A DNA stretch of 64,000 bases from the NCBI RefSeq assembly GCF_028737325.1, contig NZ_JAQZCH010000001.1:540732-604731 (forward strand), written 5' to 3'. Every line of letters begins with the position of its first letter. Within the stretch, counting starts at the first letter, position 1. The position numbers and the translations under genes were made by a program. The DNA is from Microbacterium thalli (GTDB taxonomy: Bacteria > Actinomycetota > Actinomycetes > Actinomycetales > Microbacteriaceae). A model generated the notes under the pieces. The model made no database searches. It was not told where the DNA came from and saw only the letters and a list, made by a program, of their open reading frames with translations. Below are positions 18,860 through 26,865 of this stretch, piece by piece.

Positions 18860-19750
18860 GTGCGCTCTGCCGTCCGTCGACGCGGGGGCGTTGCGACGCT
18901 CGTCGCCGTCGCCGTCGCCGCTGCCGCGATCACCGTCCTGCCCGTCCAGGCGATCGACGCGGAGGCCGCCGTGCCCGACGCTGCTGGGTGCACGATCACC
19001 GACGCGACCGTCACCTGGGGGTTCAAGGAGTCGTTCCGCTCGTACATCTCGGGTTCGATCGCGAAGGGCGCATGGGAGCCGTTCGGCGGCGTCGGCTACG
19101 AGACGCCCGTCTTCACGTGGACCGGCGGTGCCGGCAGCTTCGACCCGGGCAGCGGCACCGGGACGATCGCCTTCCCGGGCGGCATCCGGTTCTCGGGGCA
19201 CGGCGGCCTGCTCGACACGACGGTGCAGAACGCGACGGTCGAGATCGCGCCGGGGTCGGGGCGTGTGCTCGTCGACCTCGTCGGGGTGTCGATGGACAGC
19301 GCCCTGGCGGGAGACCGCACGGCGGTGACGAGCCCCCGGGTGCCGCTCGTGACGCTCGATCTCGCCGGGATGTCGGTCGATGCCGCCGACGGCGGCGGCA
19401 TGATCACCCTGACGGCCACGGATGCCGCGACGGCCATCACCGCGGAGGGGTTCGAGGCGTTCGGCAACTACGAGACCGGAACGCCGTTCGACCCGCTGAC
19501 CTTCACCGCATCCGGCAGCTGCGCGGCGCCGACCGTTACGGCCACGCCCGCCGCCCCGACCGGATCCCCAGCGACGGCGGAGACGCCCGCCCCGCGGGGG
19601 CAGGAATCGTCCGGCGGCGGCTCGCCCGCTCCCGTCATCGCGGCGGTCGCGGTGGCCCTCGTCGCGGTCGTCGGTGGGACCACCGCCGCCGTCGTGGCCA
19701 CGCGCCGTGCCCGCGAGGGGTCGCGCTCCGCGGGCGGACCTGACGCGTGA
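18860..19750 (+). CDS. htaA: HtaA-domain heme-binding surface protein
   Basis: The protein has 296 residues: a signal peptide (about 1-38), one HtaA domain (about 43-215), a Thr/Pro/Ser-rich linker and a C-terminal membrane helix followed by Arg-rich residues. The domain opens with VTWGFKESFRSYISG and contains FSGHGGLLDT. The conserved Tyr and His in these segments correspond to the class of residues used for heme binding in corynebacterial HtaA. AGGAG lies 5 bases before the GTG. It is the first gene of an iron-boxed heme operon and overlaps hmuT by GTGA. It should capture heme outside the membrane and pass it to HmuT. Confidence 0.88.
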   Translation: MRSAVRRRGGVATLVAVAVAAAAITVLPVQAIDAEAAVPDAAGCTITDATVTWGFKESFRSYISGSIAKGAWEPFGGVGYETPVFTWTGGAGSFDPGSGTGTIAFPGGIRFSGHGGLLDTTVQNATVEIAPGSGRVLVDLVGVSMDSALAGDRTAVTSPRVPLVTLDLAGMSVDAADGGGMITLTATDAATAITAEGFEAFGNYETGTPFDPLTFTASGSCAAPTVTATPAAPTGSPATAETPAPRGQESSGGGSPAPVIAAVAVALVAVVGGTTAAVVATRRAREGSRSAGGPDA

Positions 19751-20877
19751 CGGGTGTGAAGACCGGCGGCATCGACCGGCGCCGTGTCGTCCCGCCGGCG
19801 CTCGTCGCGCTCGTCGCGCTCGTGCTGGCCGCGTGCACCCCGGTCGCGGAGCCGATGGGCGACGTCGGCGTCGCCGCCGACCGGGCGCCGCTGACCGCGC
19901 TCGTCCCGGACGCCGATCCTCGCGCTGTCCAGGGCCCGTCGACCGCCGTCTTGGGCGATGCCGCGGTCGAGCCGGTCGACGAGTCGCCGACGCAGAGCCT
20001 GCCGACGACGGTGGTCTCGCGCGATCTCACCGGCGCGCTCCCCGTCACGGTGACGGACACCTCGCGGGTCGTCGCGATGGACTTGTCAGGTTCGCTCGCA
20101 GCGACCGTCTGGGGCCTCGGCTTCGGCGAACGGCTGGTCGGACGCGACGTGTCGACGACGTTCCCGGGAGCGGCCGACCTGCCCGTCGTCACCGGCGAGG
20201 GACATACCGTCAACGCGGAGGCCATCATCGCCCTCGCCCCGACGCTCGTCATCACCGACGGCAGCATCGGGCCTGCCGATGTGGTGCAGCAGCTCCGCGA
20301 CGTCGGCATCACGGTCGTCTTCGTCGAGCGCGCGTCTTCGTTCGAGGGAGCCGCCGAGCTGGCGCGCGAGGTCGGGGCGACGTTCGGTGCGCCCGCGGCG
20401 GGGGACCGCCTGGCCGAACGCATCGCGTCGGATGTCGAGCGCACGCGCGGCGAGATCGCGACCCTCGCTCCGACCGATCCGGACGATCGCCTGCGGATGG
20501 CGTTCCTGTATCTGCGCGGGTCGGCGGGGGTGTACTACTTGTTCGGCTCCGAATCGGGCGCCGACGACCTGATCGCGGGACTCGGCGGCAGGGATGTCGC
20601 CGCCGAGCTCGGATGGACGGGGATGCAGCCCCTGACCGACGAGGCGATGGTCGCCGCCGATCCCGATCTGATCCTCGTGATGAGCGACGGGCTCGCCTCG
20701 GTGGGCGGCGTGGACGGCCTGCTCGAGGACAAACCGGCGATCGCGCTCACGGCGGCGGGGCAGCACCGGCGGTTCGTCGACATGGCCGACGGGCAGATCC
20801 TCTCGTTCGGTCCGCGCAGCGCCGCCGTGCTCGACGCCCTCGCGCGCGCGGTCTATGCGCCCGAGACGCAGCCGTGA
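19747..20877 (+). CDS. hmuT: Heme ABC transporter substrate-binding lipoprotein
   Basis: The protein has 376 residues. The lipobox is LAAC (Cys30). After a variable linker, the class III (cobalamin/heme) periplasmic binding fold follows, starting near VVAMDLSGSLAATVWGLG and including the conserved ALAPTLVITDG and YLRGSAGVYYLFG segments. It receives heme from HtaA proteins and docks to HmuUV. It overlaps both neighbours by 4 bases (GTGA on each side). Confidence 0.9.
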   Translation: MTGVKTGGIDRRRVVPPALVALVALVLAACTPVAEPMGDVGVAADRAPLTALVPDADPRAVQGPSTAVLGDAAVEPVDESPTQSLPTTVVSRDLTGALPVTVTDTSRVVAMDLSGSLAATVWGLGFGERLVGRDVSTTFPGAADLPVVTGEGHTVNAEAIIALAPTLVITDGSIGPADVVQQLRDVGITVVFVERASSFEGAAELAREVGATFGAPAAGDRLAERIASDVERTRGEIATLAPTDPDDRLRMAFLYLRGSAGVYYLFGSESGADDLIAGLGGRDVAAELGWTGMQPLTDEAMVAADPDLILVMSDGLASVGGVDGLLEDKPAIALTAAGQHRRFVDMADGQILSFGPRSAAVLDALARAVYAPETQP

Positions 20878-21977
20878 CCACCGTCTCCACCCCGCCGCCC
20901 GCATCGGCACCGGCGGAGCCCGCTCGGGCGGGAGCCCTCCGAGCACACCGTCACCGAGCGGTGACGGTGACGGTGGCCGCACTGCTGCTCGCCGTGGGTG
21001 TCGTGCTGTCGGCGGGTCTGGGTCAGCTCCCCGTCGGTGCCGGGGCGGTGCTCGGATCGCTGCTGCGCGCCGTCGGCGTCCCGAACGAGGCGGCTCCCAC
21101 CGACATGCTGGTCGAGCAGACCCTGTGGCAGATCCGGTTCCCGCGGGTGGCGATGTCGCTGCTCGTCGGTGCGCTTCTGGCTGTCGCGGGGGCCGTCATG
21201 CAGGCGATCTTCGCCAACCCGCTCGCGGAGCCGGGAGTCGTCGGGGTCTCGTCGGGCGCCGCGGTGGGCGCTGCTACCGCGATCACCGCGGGCGTCACGC
21301 TGCTCGGGCCGTGGTCGGTCGCTGCCTGCGCGTTCGTCGGCGGTCTCGTCGCAACCCTCGTGGTCTATGCCGCGGCGCGCGCGCACGGGCGTACCGAGGC
21401 GATCACGCTGCTGTTGACCGGCATCGCCGTCAACGCCTTCGCCGGCGCCGCGCTCGCGTTGCTGATGTTCGTCGGCGACACGGCCTCGCGCGAGCAGATC
21501 GTGTTCTGGCAGTTGGGTTCGATGAACGGATCGCGCTGGCCCGAGGTCGGTGTCGTCGCGCTGGTCGGAGCGATCGGACTCATCGTCGCGATCGCGCTGT
21601 CACCCCGCTACGACCTGCTGGCCCTCGGCGACCGCACGGCCGCTCACCTCGGGGTGCGGGTCGAAGCGCTGCGCGTCGTCTCGATCGTGGTGGTCGCGCT
21701 GCTCACCGGTGTCGCCGTCGCCTTCGTCGGGATCATCGCCTTCGTCGGACTCGTCGTGCCGCACGTCGTCCGGATGCTGCTGGGCCCCGCCCACCGCGCG
21801 CTGATCGTCGTATCGGCGCTTGGCGGCGCCGTGGTGCTGGTCTACGCGGACCTGCTCGCGCGGACGGTGGTCGTATCGGCTGATCCGCCCATCGGCATCC
21901 TCACGTCGCTCGTGGGCGGGCCCTTCTTCTTCTGGCTCATCCGTCGCACGCGCCGCCGGACGGGGGGCTGGGCATGA
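20874..21977 (+). CDS. hmuU: Heme ABC transporter permease (FecCD family)
   Basis: The protein has 367 residues and about 9-10 membrane helices. FecCD hallmarks are WQIRFPRVAMSLLVGALLAVAGAVMQAIFANPLAEPGVVGVSSGA and the C-terminal GIIAFVGLVVPHVVRMLLGP coupling loop, each read here in parts. The GTG at 20874 overlaps the hmuT stop; the frame stays open upstream without homology. It forms the membrane channel of the heme importer with HmuV. Confidence 0.9.
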   Translation: MTTVSTPPPASAPAEPARAGALRAHRHRAVTVTVAALLLAVGVVLSAGLGQLPVGAGAVLGSLLRAVGVPNEAAPTDMLVEQTLWQIRFPRVAMSLLVGALLAVAGAVMQAIFANPLAEPGVVGVSSGAAVGAATAITAGVTLLGPWSVAACAFVGGLVATLVVYAAARAHGRTEAITLLLTGIAVNAFAGAALALLMFVGDTASREQIVFWQLGSMNGSRWPEVGVVALVGAIGLIVAIALSPRYDLLALGDRTAAHLGVRVEALRVVSIVVVALLTGVAVAFVGIIAFVGLVVPHVVRMLLGPAHRALIVVSALGGAVVLVYADLLARTVVVSADPPIGILTSLVGGPFFFWLIRRTRRRTGGWA

Positions 21978-22774
21978 CGAGCATCGCCTTCGAGGTTCAG
22001 GGCGTCGGGCTGCGGCTGGGGGGCGCGACGATCCTCCGAGACGTCTCCCTCGAGGTCCACTACGGCCGGCTGCTCGCGCTCGTCGGTCCGAACGGTGCCG
22101 GGAAGTCCAGCCTGCTGTCGCTTCTGACCCGCGATCAGTCGCCCACGACCGGGCGCATCATGTTCGACGCTCGGCCCCTGTCAGCGTGGTCGCCGCGTGA
22201 GCTGGCGCGGCGCCGGGCGGTGCTGCTGCAGGCGAATCAGGTCGCCTTCCCGTTCACGGGAGCGCAGGTCGTGGGAATGGGGCGGTCGCCCTGGATCGGG
22301 ACGCCGCAGGCTGCGGACGACGGGTCCCGCATCGCTGCGGCGGTCGCGCAGGCGGATGTCGCGCACCTGTTGCACCGCGCCTATCCGTCGATGTCCGGAG
22401 GTGAGCAGGCCCGCGTGTCGCTCGCCCGTGTGCTGGCACAGGATGCGCCGGTGGTCCTGCTGGACGAGCCCACGGCGGCGCTCGATCTTCGTCACCAAGA
22501 GGACGTCCTGCGTGTCGCCCGTCGGCTCGCCGCAGCGGGACGCGCGGTAGTGGTCGTCCTACACGACCTCTCGTTGGCAGCCGCCTATGCCGACGAGGTC
22601 GCGATGATCGACGGCGGCGCCATCGTCGCTCATGGCGATGCGCCTTCCGTGCTGACCGCCCAACGGATCGGTGCCGTGTACCGGACGGCGGTCCGCGTGT
22701 TCGACGATCCCGAGAGCGGCCGACCCGTAGTCATCCCCCGGCGTGGACCGCTCTCAGACACTTCACATATCTGA
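21974..22774 (+). CDS. hmuV: Heme ABC transporter ATPase
   Basis: The protein has 266 residues. Walker A is GPNGAGKSS, the Q loop is near LLQANQVAFPFTGAQVV, the signature is MSGGEQARVSLARVL and Walker B is VVLLDEPTAALD, followed by the H-loop VLHDLSLA. It powers heme import through HmuU. The ATG overlaps the hmuU stop (ATGA). The next iron box begins 2 bases after its stop codon. Confidence 0.92.
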   Translation: MTSIAFEVQGVGLRLGGATILRDVSLEVHYGRLLALVGPNGAGKSSLLSLLTRDQSPTTGRIMFDARPLSAWSPRELARRRAVLLQANQVAFPFTGAQVVGMGRSPWIGTPQAADDGSRIAAAVAQADVAHLLHRAYPSMSGGEQARVSLARVLAQDAPVVLLDEPTAALDLRHQEDVLRVARRLAAAGRAVVVVLHDLSLAAAYADEVAMIDGGAIVAHGDAPSVLTAQRIGAVYRTAVRVFDDPESGRPVVIPRRGPLSDTSHI

Positions 22775-22775
22775 C

Positions 22776-22794
22776 TTAGGTGAGGCTAAGCTAA
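22776..22794. promoter_or_regulatory. DtxR/IdeR-type iron box
   Basis: TTAGGTGAGGCTAAGCTAA matches 17 of 19 positions of the DtxR consensus, the better of the two sites. It sits between hmuV and the large htaA2 gene, so htaA2 has its own iron-repressed promoter. Confidence 0.85.
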
Positions 22795-22847
22795 CCAGGT
22801 CTCGCGCTTCCGGCGCGGCTGGCATCAGATTCCTGGAGGGGTTCCGC

Positions 22848-25724
22848 ATGTTGAGAACGAGAAGAGCGGCCGCGCGGCGGGCGCTCGCGAGCACGCTGGC
22901 CGGTGCGCTCGTCGCTATGGCTGCCGTCGTGGGCGTCGCCACACCGGCGGTGGCAGCCGGATCGACGCTGGTTGCGTCGTCGACCGCCGTGCCCGGCGAA
23001 GCCGTGACGGTCGCCGTCACCGGCGCGGGGTTCGAGAATGCGCCGGTGTTCCCGGGGCAGCCCTTCCGGTCGGTGTACGTCGGTTTCGTCGAGGCGGGCA
23101 GCTTCGACGCCGACCAGAGCACGACGCCGGCACTCTCGCTGCGGGTCTCGGACTCCGGGACCGTGTCGGGGGAGCTGACCGTGCCGGCGGCGACCCTCGA
23201 CCGGTCGCGTTCCTACGAGGTGATCGCGTGGCCGACCCGGTCCTTCCCCTCGGCAGCGAACGTCCTTGCTCGGACGTCGGTCGCGATCGATTGGGACGCG
23301 TTGTTCCCGCGCGTCGCGGAGCAGACGGTGACGTCGCTGACGGTGTCGCCGGCGGGGGAGAGCGTCGACGCTCAGCCGCTGACGTTGAGCGCCGCCGTGT
23401 CGCCGGCCGCGGACGGCACGGTGACGTTCACCGACGGGCAGACGGCGCTCGGGACGACGGCCGTGGCGGGCGGGATCGCGTCGCTGACCACGAGCACGCT
23501 TGCTGTTGGCGACCACCAGCTCTCGGCCTCGTTCACCCCCGCCGACCCGAGCGCGTACATCGCGTCGACGTCGGCGGCGGTCAATCACACCGTCGCACCG
23601 CGTCCGGCGACGCCCGAGCCGCCCCGGATCCCGACGCTGACGCTGTCGAAGTCCGCGGGCCTCGACCCGGCCGGTGAGGAGATCGCCGTCACCGGAACCG
23701 GCTACGACCCGTCGAAGCCGATCTATCTCACGACCTGCACCGACCGGCCTCTGACCGATGTCGACTTCGCCTTCATCGCAGCGGGGTGCACCGCCGGCGC
23801 GAAAGTCGTGACGTCGAGCCCGACGACCCCCACGATGGTGACGTTCGCCCCCGACGGGTCGTTCGAGACCACCCTGACCGTCGCACCGAAGGGCGACACG
23901 ACGGCGGTCTACACGATCGCCGATCGCCGGGCCATGGCCGACCGTTCTCAGGACGCCAAGGCCTCGGTGTCGTTCGCGGCAGCCCCGGTCGATCCGGCAC
24001 CCGCCCCGACACTCACGGTCACTCCCGACACGGATGTCGACCCCAGCGGTGCCACGCTGACGGTCGAGGGCCAGAACTACGAGAAGACCGCGGGCTTCGC
24101 CCTCCGCTTCGGGTGGGCGAACGACACGTGGAAGCCGTCTGCGGGCGGGGCCGACATCGACCGTCGGTCGGTCGTGTCCACCCGGGTCTCATCGGCACCC
24201 GCGGCCGACGCCAACGTGCAGTGGCGCGAGAACGCCGACGGCACGGTCGACTTCTCGTGGACCGTTGAGGTGAGTAAGACCGTCGCCGACCAGGCGCGAC
24301 CGTCGGCCGACCACCGGCTCGGCGTGTTCACGTTCGGCAACGCCGCGACCGACGGCATCCAGCCGGCGAACGAGCTCTTCGTGCCGGTGACGTGGTCAGC
24401 GGTCGTCCCGCAGCCCGAGCCGCAGCCGACGACGGAGCCGAGGATCACGGTGACCCCGAACGCCGACCTCGACCCCGCGGTCGAGAACACGCTGGTCGTG
24501 TCGGGCACCGGCTACCGCGGTGACAGTGCCGTCAACGGCGTCTACGTGGGCTTCGGCGAGACGTCGGTATGGGCGGGCACGGGGCCGTTGCCATCCGACG
24601 GCTGGATCACCCTGTCGTGGGTGCGCCCGGAGGCGATCGTCGACGGTGCCTTCACGACCGAGCTGACGATTCCCGCCGGAGCGACCGGCCCGAGCGCGAA
24701 TTACCACGTCGTGACGTCGGCGGCGCACGAGCTGTCGATCATCGACCGCTCGCTCGACGCCTTCGCCGAGGTGACGGTGGCGCAGCCCTCGCGTCCGTTC
24801 GTGGCGTTCCCCGGCGGCGCCTCCGCCGCGCAGGGTGGAACGATCGACATCGCGGGCGGCGGCTTCGCCGCGGGCGACATCGTGACCGCGATCGCACGCT
24901 CCGAGCCCGTCACGATCGGCACAGCCACGGCGGACGCGGCGGGTCGCGTGTCGTGGTCGTGGATGGTGCCGACCGGTTTCGCGGCGGGGGCGCACACTCT
25001 CGAGCTGAGCGTGGGCGGCACCGTCGTGGCATCCGCCGGCTTCACCGTCACGGCGGCCGTCGTCACTCCGGCGATCGAGACCGTACCGATGCCGTCGTGC
25101 GTCGCCCGGTCGGTGTCGGGGGCGACGATCCAGTGGGGCGTGAAGGAGTCGTACCGGTCGTACATCACCGGGCCGATCGCGCGCGGCGAGATCTCGGGCG
25201 GGTGGGGGTCGGGATCCGGCGCTTACAGCCCCGAGAACGACCGCGGGCGGGTGAGCTTCGGCGGTGCCGTCCACTACACCGGCCACGGCGGGCTGCTCGA
25301 CATGACGCTGTCGAACCCGCGCGTCCAGGTGACCGGCGCGAACACCGCATCGCTCATCGTCAACGTGCAATCGAAGGGGTACAACGGTTCGTCTGACGTG
25401 AACGCGAACGGCGTCGTGTTCGCGGCCCTGTCGCTGCCCGCAGCCACAGAGACCGCGAACCGGGTGAGCTGGGATGGCGCCGCCGCGACGCTGACCGCCG
25501 CCGGCGCCGAGGCCTTCGGCGGCTTCTACGCCGCGGGTGAAGCGCTTGACCCGGTGAGCTTCGCCTTCCCGCTGGGTGCCGAGGTGCCGTGCGACGCATC
25601 CACCGACGCGACGCTCGCAGCCACCGGCGGTGACGCGCCCCTCGACCTGATGTGGGTCGGAGCCGGGATGCTGCTGATCGGTGCGCTCGCCGTCTCGATC
25701 GCCCGTCGGCGGCTGATGGCGTGA
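22848..25724 (+). CDS. Cell-wall-anchored HtaA-domain heme protein with Ig-like repeats
   Basis: The protein has 958 residues: a signal peptide (about 1-38), an N-terminal secreted domain, a Big-3-type Ig-like repeat (VTSLTVSPAGESVDAQPLTL and following), then several related beta-rich repeats each opening near LTVTPDTDVDPSGATLTV or ITVTPNADLDPAVENTL. Next comes an HtaA domain (WGVKESYRSYITGPIARG, YTGHGGLLDM). The C-terminus has an LAATG sorting motif (about 923-927), a hydrophobic helix and an RRR tail, as for class E sortases. GGAGGGG lies 6 bases before the ATG. It is likely the outermost heme catcher of the operon's relay. The specificity of the middle repeats is unknown. Confidence 0.85.
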   Translation: MLRTRRAAARRALASTLAGALVAMAAVVGVATPAVAAGSTLVASSTAVPGEAVTVAVTGAGFENAPVFPGQPFRSVYVGFVEAGSFDADQSTTPALSLRVSDSGTVSGELTVPAATLDRSRSYEVIAWPTRSFPSAANVLARTSVAIDWDALFPRVAEQTVTSLTVSPAGESVDAQPLTLSAAVSPAADGTVTFTDGQTALGTTAVAGGIASLTTSTLAVGDHQLSASFTPADPSAYIASTSAAVNHTVAPRPATPEPPRIPTLTLSKSAGLDPAGEEIAVTGTGYDPSKPIYLTTCTDRPLTDVDFAFIAAGCTAGAKVVTSSPTTPTMVTFAPDGSFETTLTVAPKGDTTAVYTIADRRAMADRSQDAKASVSFAAAPVDPAPAPTLTVTPDTDVDPSGATLTVEGQNYEKTAGFALRFGWANDTWKPSAGGADIDRRSVVSTRVSSAPAADANVQWRENADGTVDFSWTVEVSKTVADQARPSADHRLGVFTFGNAATDGIQPANELFVPVTWSAVVPQPEPQPTTEPRITVTPNADLDPAVENTLVVSGTGYRGDSAVNGVYVGFGETSVWAGTGPLPSDGWITLSWVRPEAIVDGAFTTELTIPAGATGPSANYHVVTSAAHELSIIDRSLDAFAEVTVAQPSRPFVAFPGGASAAQGGTIDIAGGGFAAGDIVTAIARSEPVTIGTATADAAGRVSWSWMVPTGFAAGAHTLELSVGGTVVASAGFTVTAAVVTPAIETVPMPSCVARSVSGATIQWGVKESYRSYITGPIARGEISGGWGSGSGAYSPENDRGRVSFGGAVHYTGHGGLLDMTLSNPRVQVTGANTASLIVNVQSKGYNGSSDVNANGVVFAALSLPAATETANRVSWDGAAATLTAAGAEAFGGFYAAGEALDPVSFAFPLGAEVPCDASTDATLAATGGDAPLDLMWVGAGMLLIGALAVSIARRRLMA

Positions 25725-25731
25725 CGAAACC

Positions 25732-25763
25732 CCCGGGAGGCGCCGCATACGGTGCCTCCCGGG
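25732..25763 (+). terminator. Hairpin terminator 1 after htaA2
   Basis: A 14-base-pair GC-rich stem with a CATA loop (one G.T wobble), 8 bases after the htaA2 stop. No strong T tract follows, as is common in high-GC actinobacteria. Confidence 0.7.
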
Positions 25764-25765
25764 AC

Positions 25766-25799
25766 GTCGCACCGCCCGGGCCACCCCGGGCGGTGCGAC
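25766..25799 (+). terminator. Hairpin terminator 2 after htaA2
   Basis: A perfect 15-base-pair stem with a CCAC loop, starting 2 bases after the first hairpin. Its right arm runs into the -10-like GACAAT (25797-25802) of the next gene, so terminator and promoter are fused. Confidence 0.7.
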
Positions 25800-25808
25800 A
25801 ATAGGGGT

Positions 25809-26132
25809 ATGGCTGAGGAGATCACCGAACGGGTCGAGTCGGCGCGTGTGCGCCGCGTGCCCAAGTACAGCGTCTTCCTCCTGCTCGGCGCGGCCGTCGG
25901 CATCATCGCCGCCCTGGCACTCACCTTCGGCGTCTCGGACGGCGGGGTCAGCACCAGCACGGGCCTCGAGTACTCGGTCGGTCAGGTGTTCGGCTTCATC
26001 GCGCTCGGCGCGATCCCCGTGGGGATGGCTCTGGGCGGGGTCGTTGCGCTCATCCTCGATCGGTCGGCGCGGCGTCGCTCGCGCGAGGTGCGCATCGTCC
26101 ACGAGCGCGTGCGCTCCACCGACGACGCCTGA
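25809..26132 (+). CDS. Small two-helix membrane protein, unknown function
   Basis: The protein has 107 residues. The family is not firmly recognised. A charged N-terminus (about 1-17) precedes two hydrophobic helices (about 20-40 and 55-80), followed by an Arg-rich cytoplasmic tail. GACAAT (25797-25802) ends 6 bases before the ATG, predicting a leaderless message. It stands alone between the htaA2 terminators and a convergent gene. Confidence 0.7.
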   Translation: MAEEITERVESARVRRVPKYSVFLLLGAAVGIIAALALTFGVSDGGVSTSTGLEYSVGQVFGFIALGAIPVGMALGGVVALILDRSARRRSREVRIVHERVRSTDDA

Positions 26133-26171
26133 GACGCTGCCCGAGCTGCGGCATCCGGCTGCGGGCTCGCG

Positions 26172-26783
26172 TCAGGCGATCTCGGCGATGATCGGGGCGA
26201 TCGCGGCGTCGAAGGCGGCGATGTCGCTGCGCAGCCCGTCGGTGACGGCGATGGTGAGCGATCCGATCCACCACACGCCCCGCTGGCTGAGCGGCAGGAC
26301 CTGCACGTTGAGCTCGAACGAGTGGGCGCGCCGTCCGATGCGGCGCTCGTGCTGGGCGAGCGCTCCCGCATAGGCGCGATACGCGACGGCGCCCGCCGAC
26401 TCGCTGCGCGCGGCGTAGCGAGCTTGCACATCACGGGCGAAGGTGACGGCGCGCGGGGCGTGCGGGCGCATCTCGCGCTCGAGCAGGTCGAACCCCTCGG
26501 TCGGCAGGGCGACCAGCGTGTCGAAGCCTGCGACGAGGTCGAGGGGAACCGGCGAGGGATGCGCGAGCGGCTCGACCGTCATCGCGAAGTAGGCGCGCCA
26601 CTGCCGCTCGAGCTCGTGCTGCTCGTCCGCCGACCGGGCGGGCGGCGTTGCGTCGATGCCGCGCAGGTGAGGCAGCTCGTCGGGCGATCGGACGCCGAGC
26701 GCCTGCCGCAGGTAGAGCGCGACGACGGTCGGTGCCGAGGCATCCTCTCGCACCACCCACTCCGGAGCGCCCGCCGCATTCAT
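26172..26783 (-). CDS. Hypothetical protein, unrecognised
   Basis: The protein has 203 residues. No domain is recognised. It has no signal peptide or membrane helix, is rich in Ala, Arg and Glu, and has a conserved-looking C-terminal half (ERRIGRRAHSFELNVQVLPLS, WWIGSLTIAVTDGL) that could be a compact alpha/beta domain. The ATG is supported by TAAACT (26791-26796, minus strand) ending 7 bases upstream, a leaderless signal. It is convergent with the small membrane protein and downstream of, but not coupled to, nagE. Confidence 0.65.
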   Translation of the reverse strand: MNAAGAPEWVVREDASAPTVVALYLRQALGVRSPDELPHLRGIDATPPARSADEQHELERQWRAYFAMTVEPLAHPSPVPLDLVAGFDTLVALPTEGFDLLEREMRPHAPRAVTFARDVQARYAARSESAGAVAYRAYAGALAQHERRIGRRAHSFELNVQVLPLSQRGVWWIGSLTIAVTDGLRSDIAAFDAAIAPIIAEIA

Positions 26784-26813
26784 GGCGCCCAGTTTAGATC
26801 CGCCGGTGACGCA

Positions 26814-26860
26814 GACGGCCGGTGCCGGCAGCGCACGCGACGCGCTCGGCACCGGCCGTC
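26814..26860 (-). terminator. Terminator after nagE
   Basis: A perfect 14-base-pair inverted repeat (arms 26814-26827 and 26847-26860) with a 19-base loop, 5 bases beyond the nagE stop on the minus strand. It separates nagE from the hypothetical gene downstream. Confidence 0.6.
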
Positions 26861-26865
26861 GAGGG

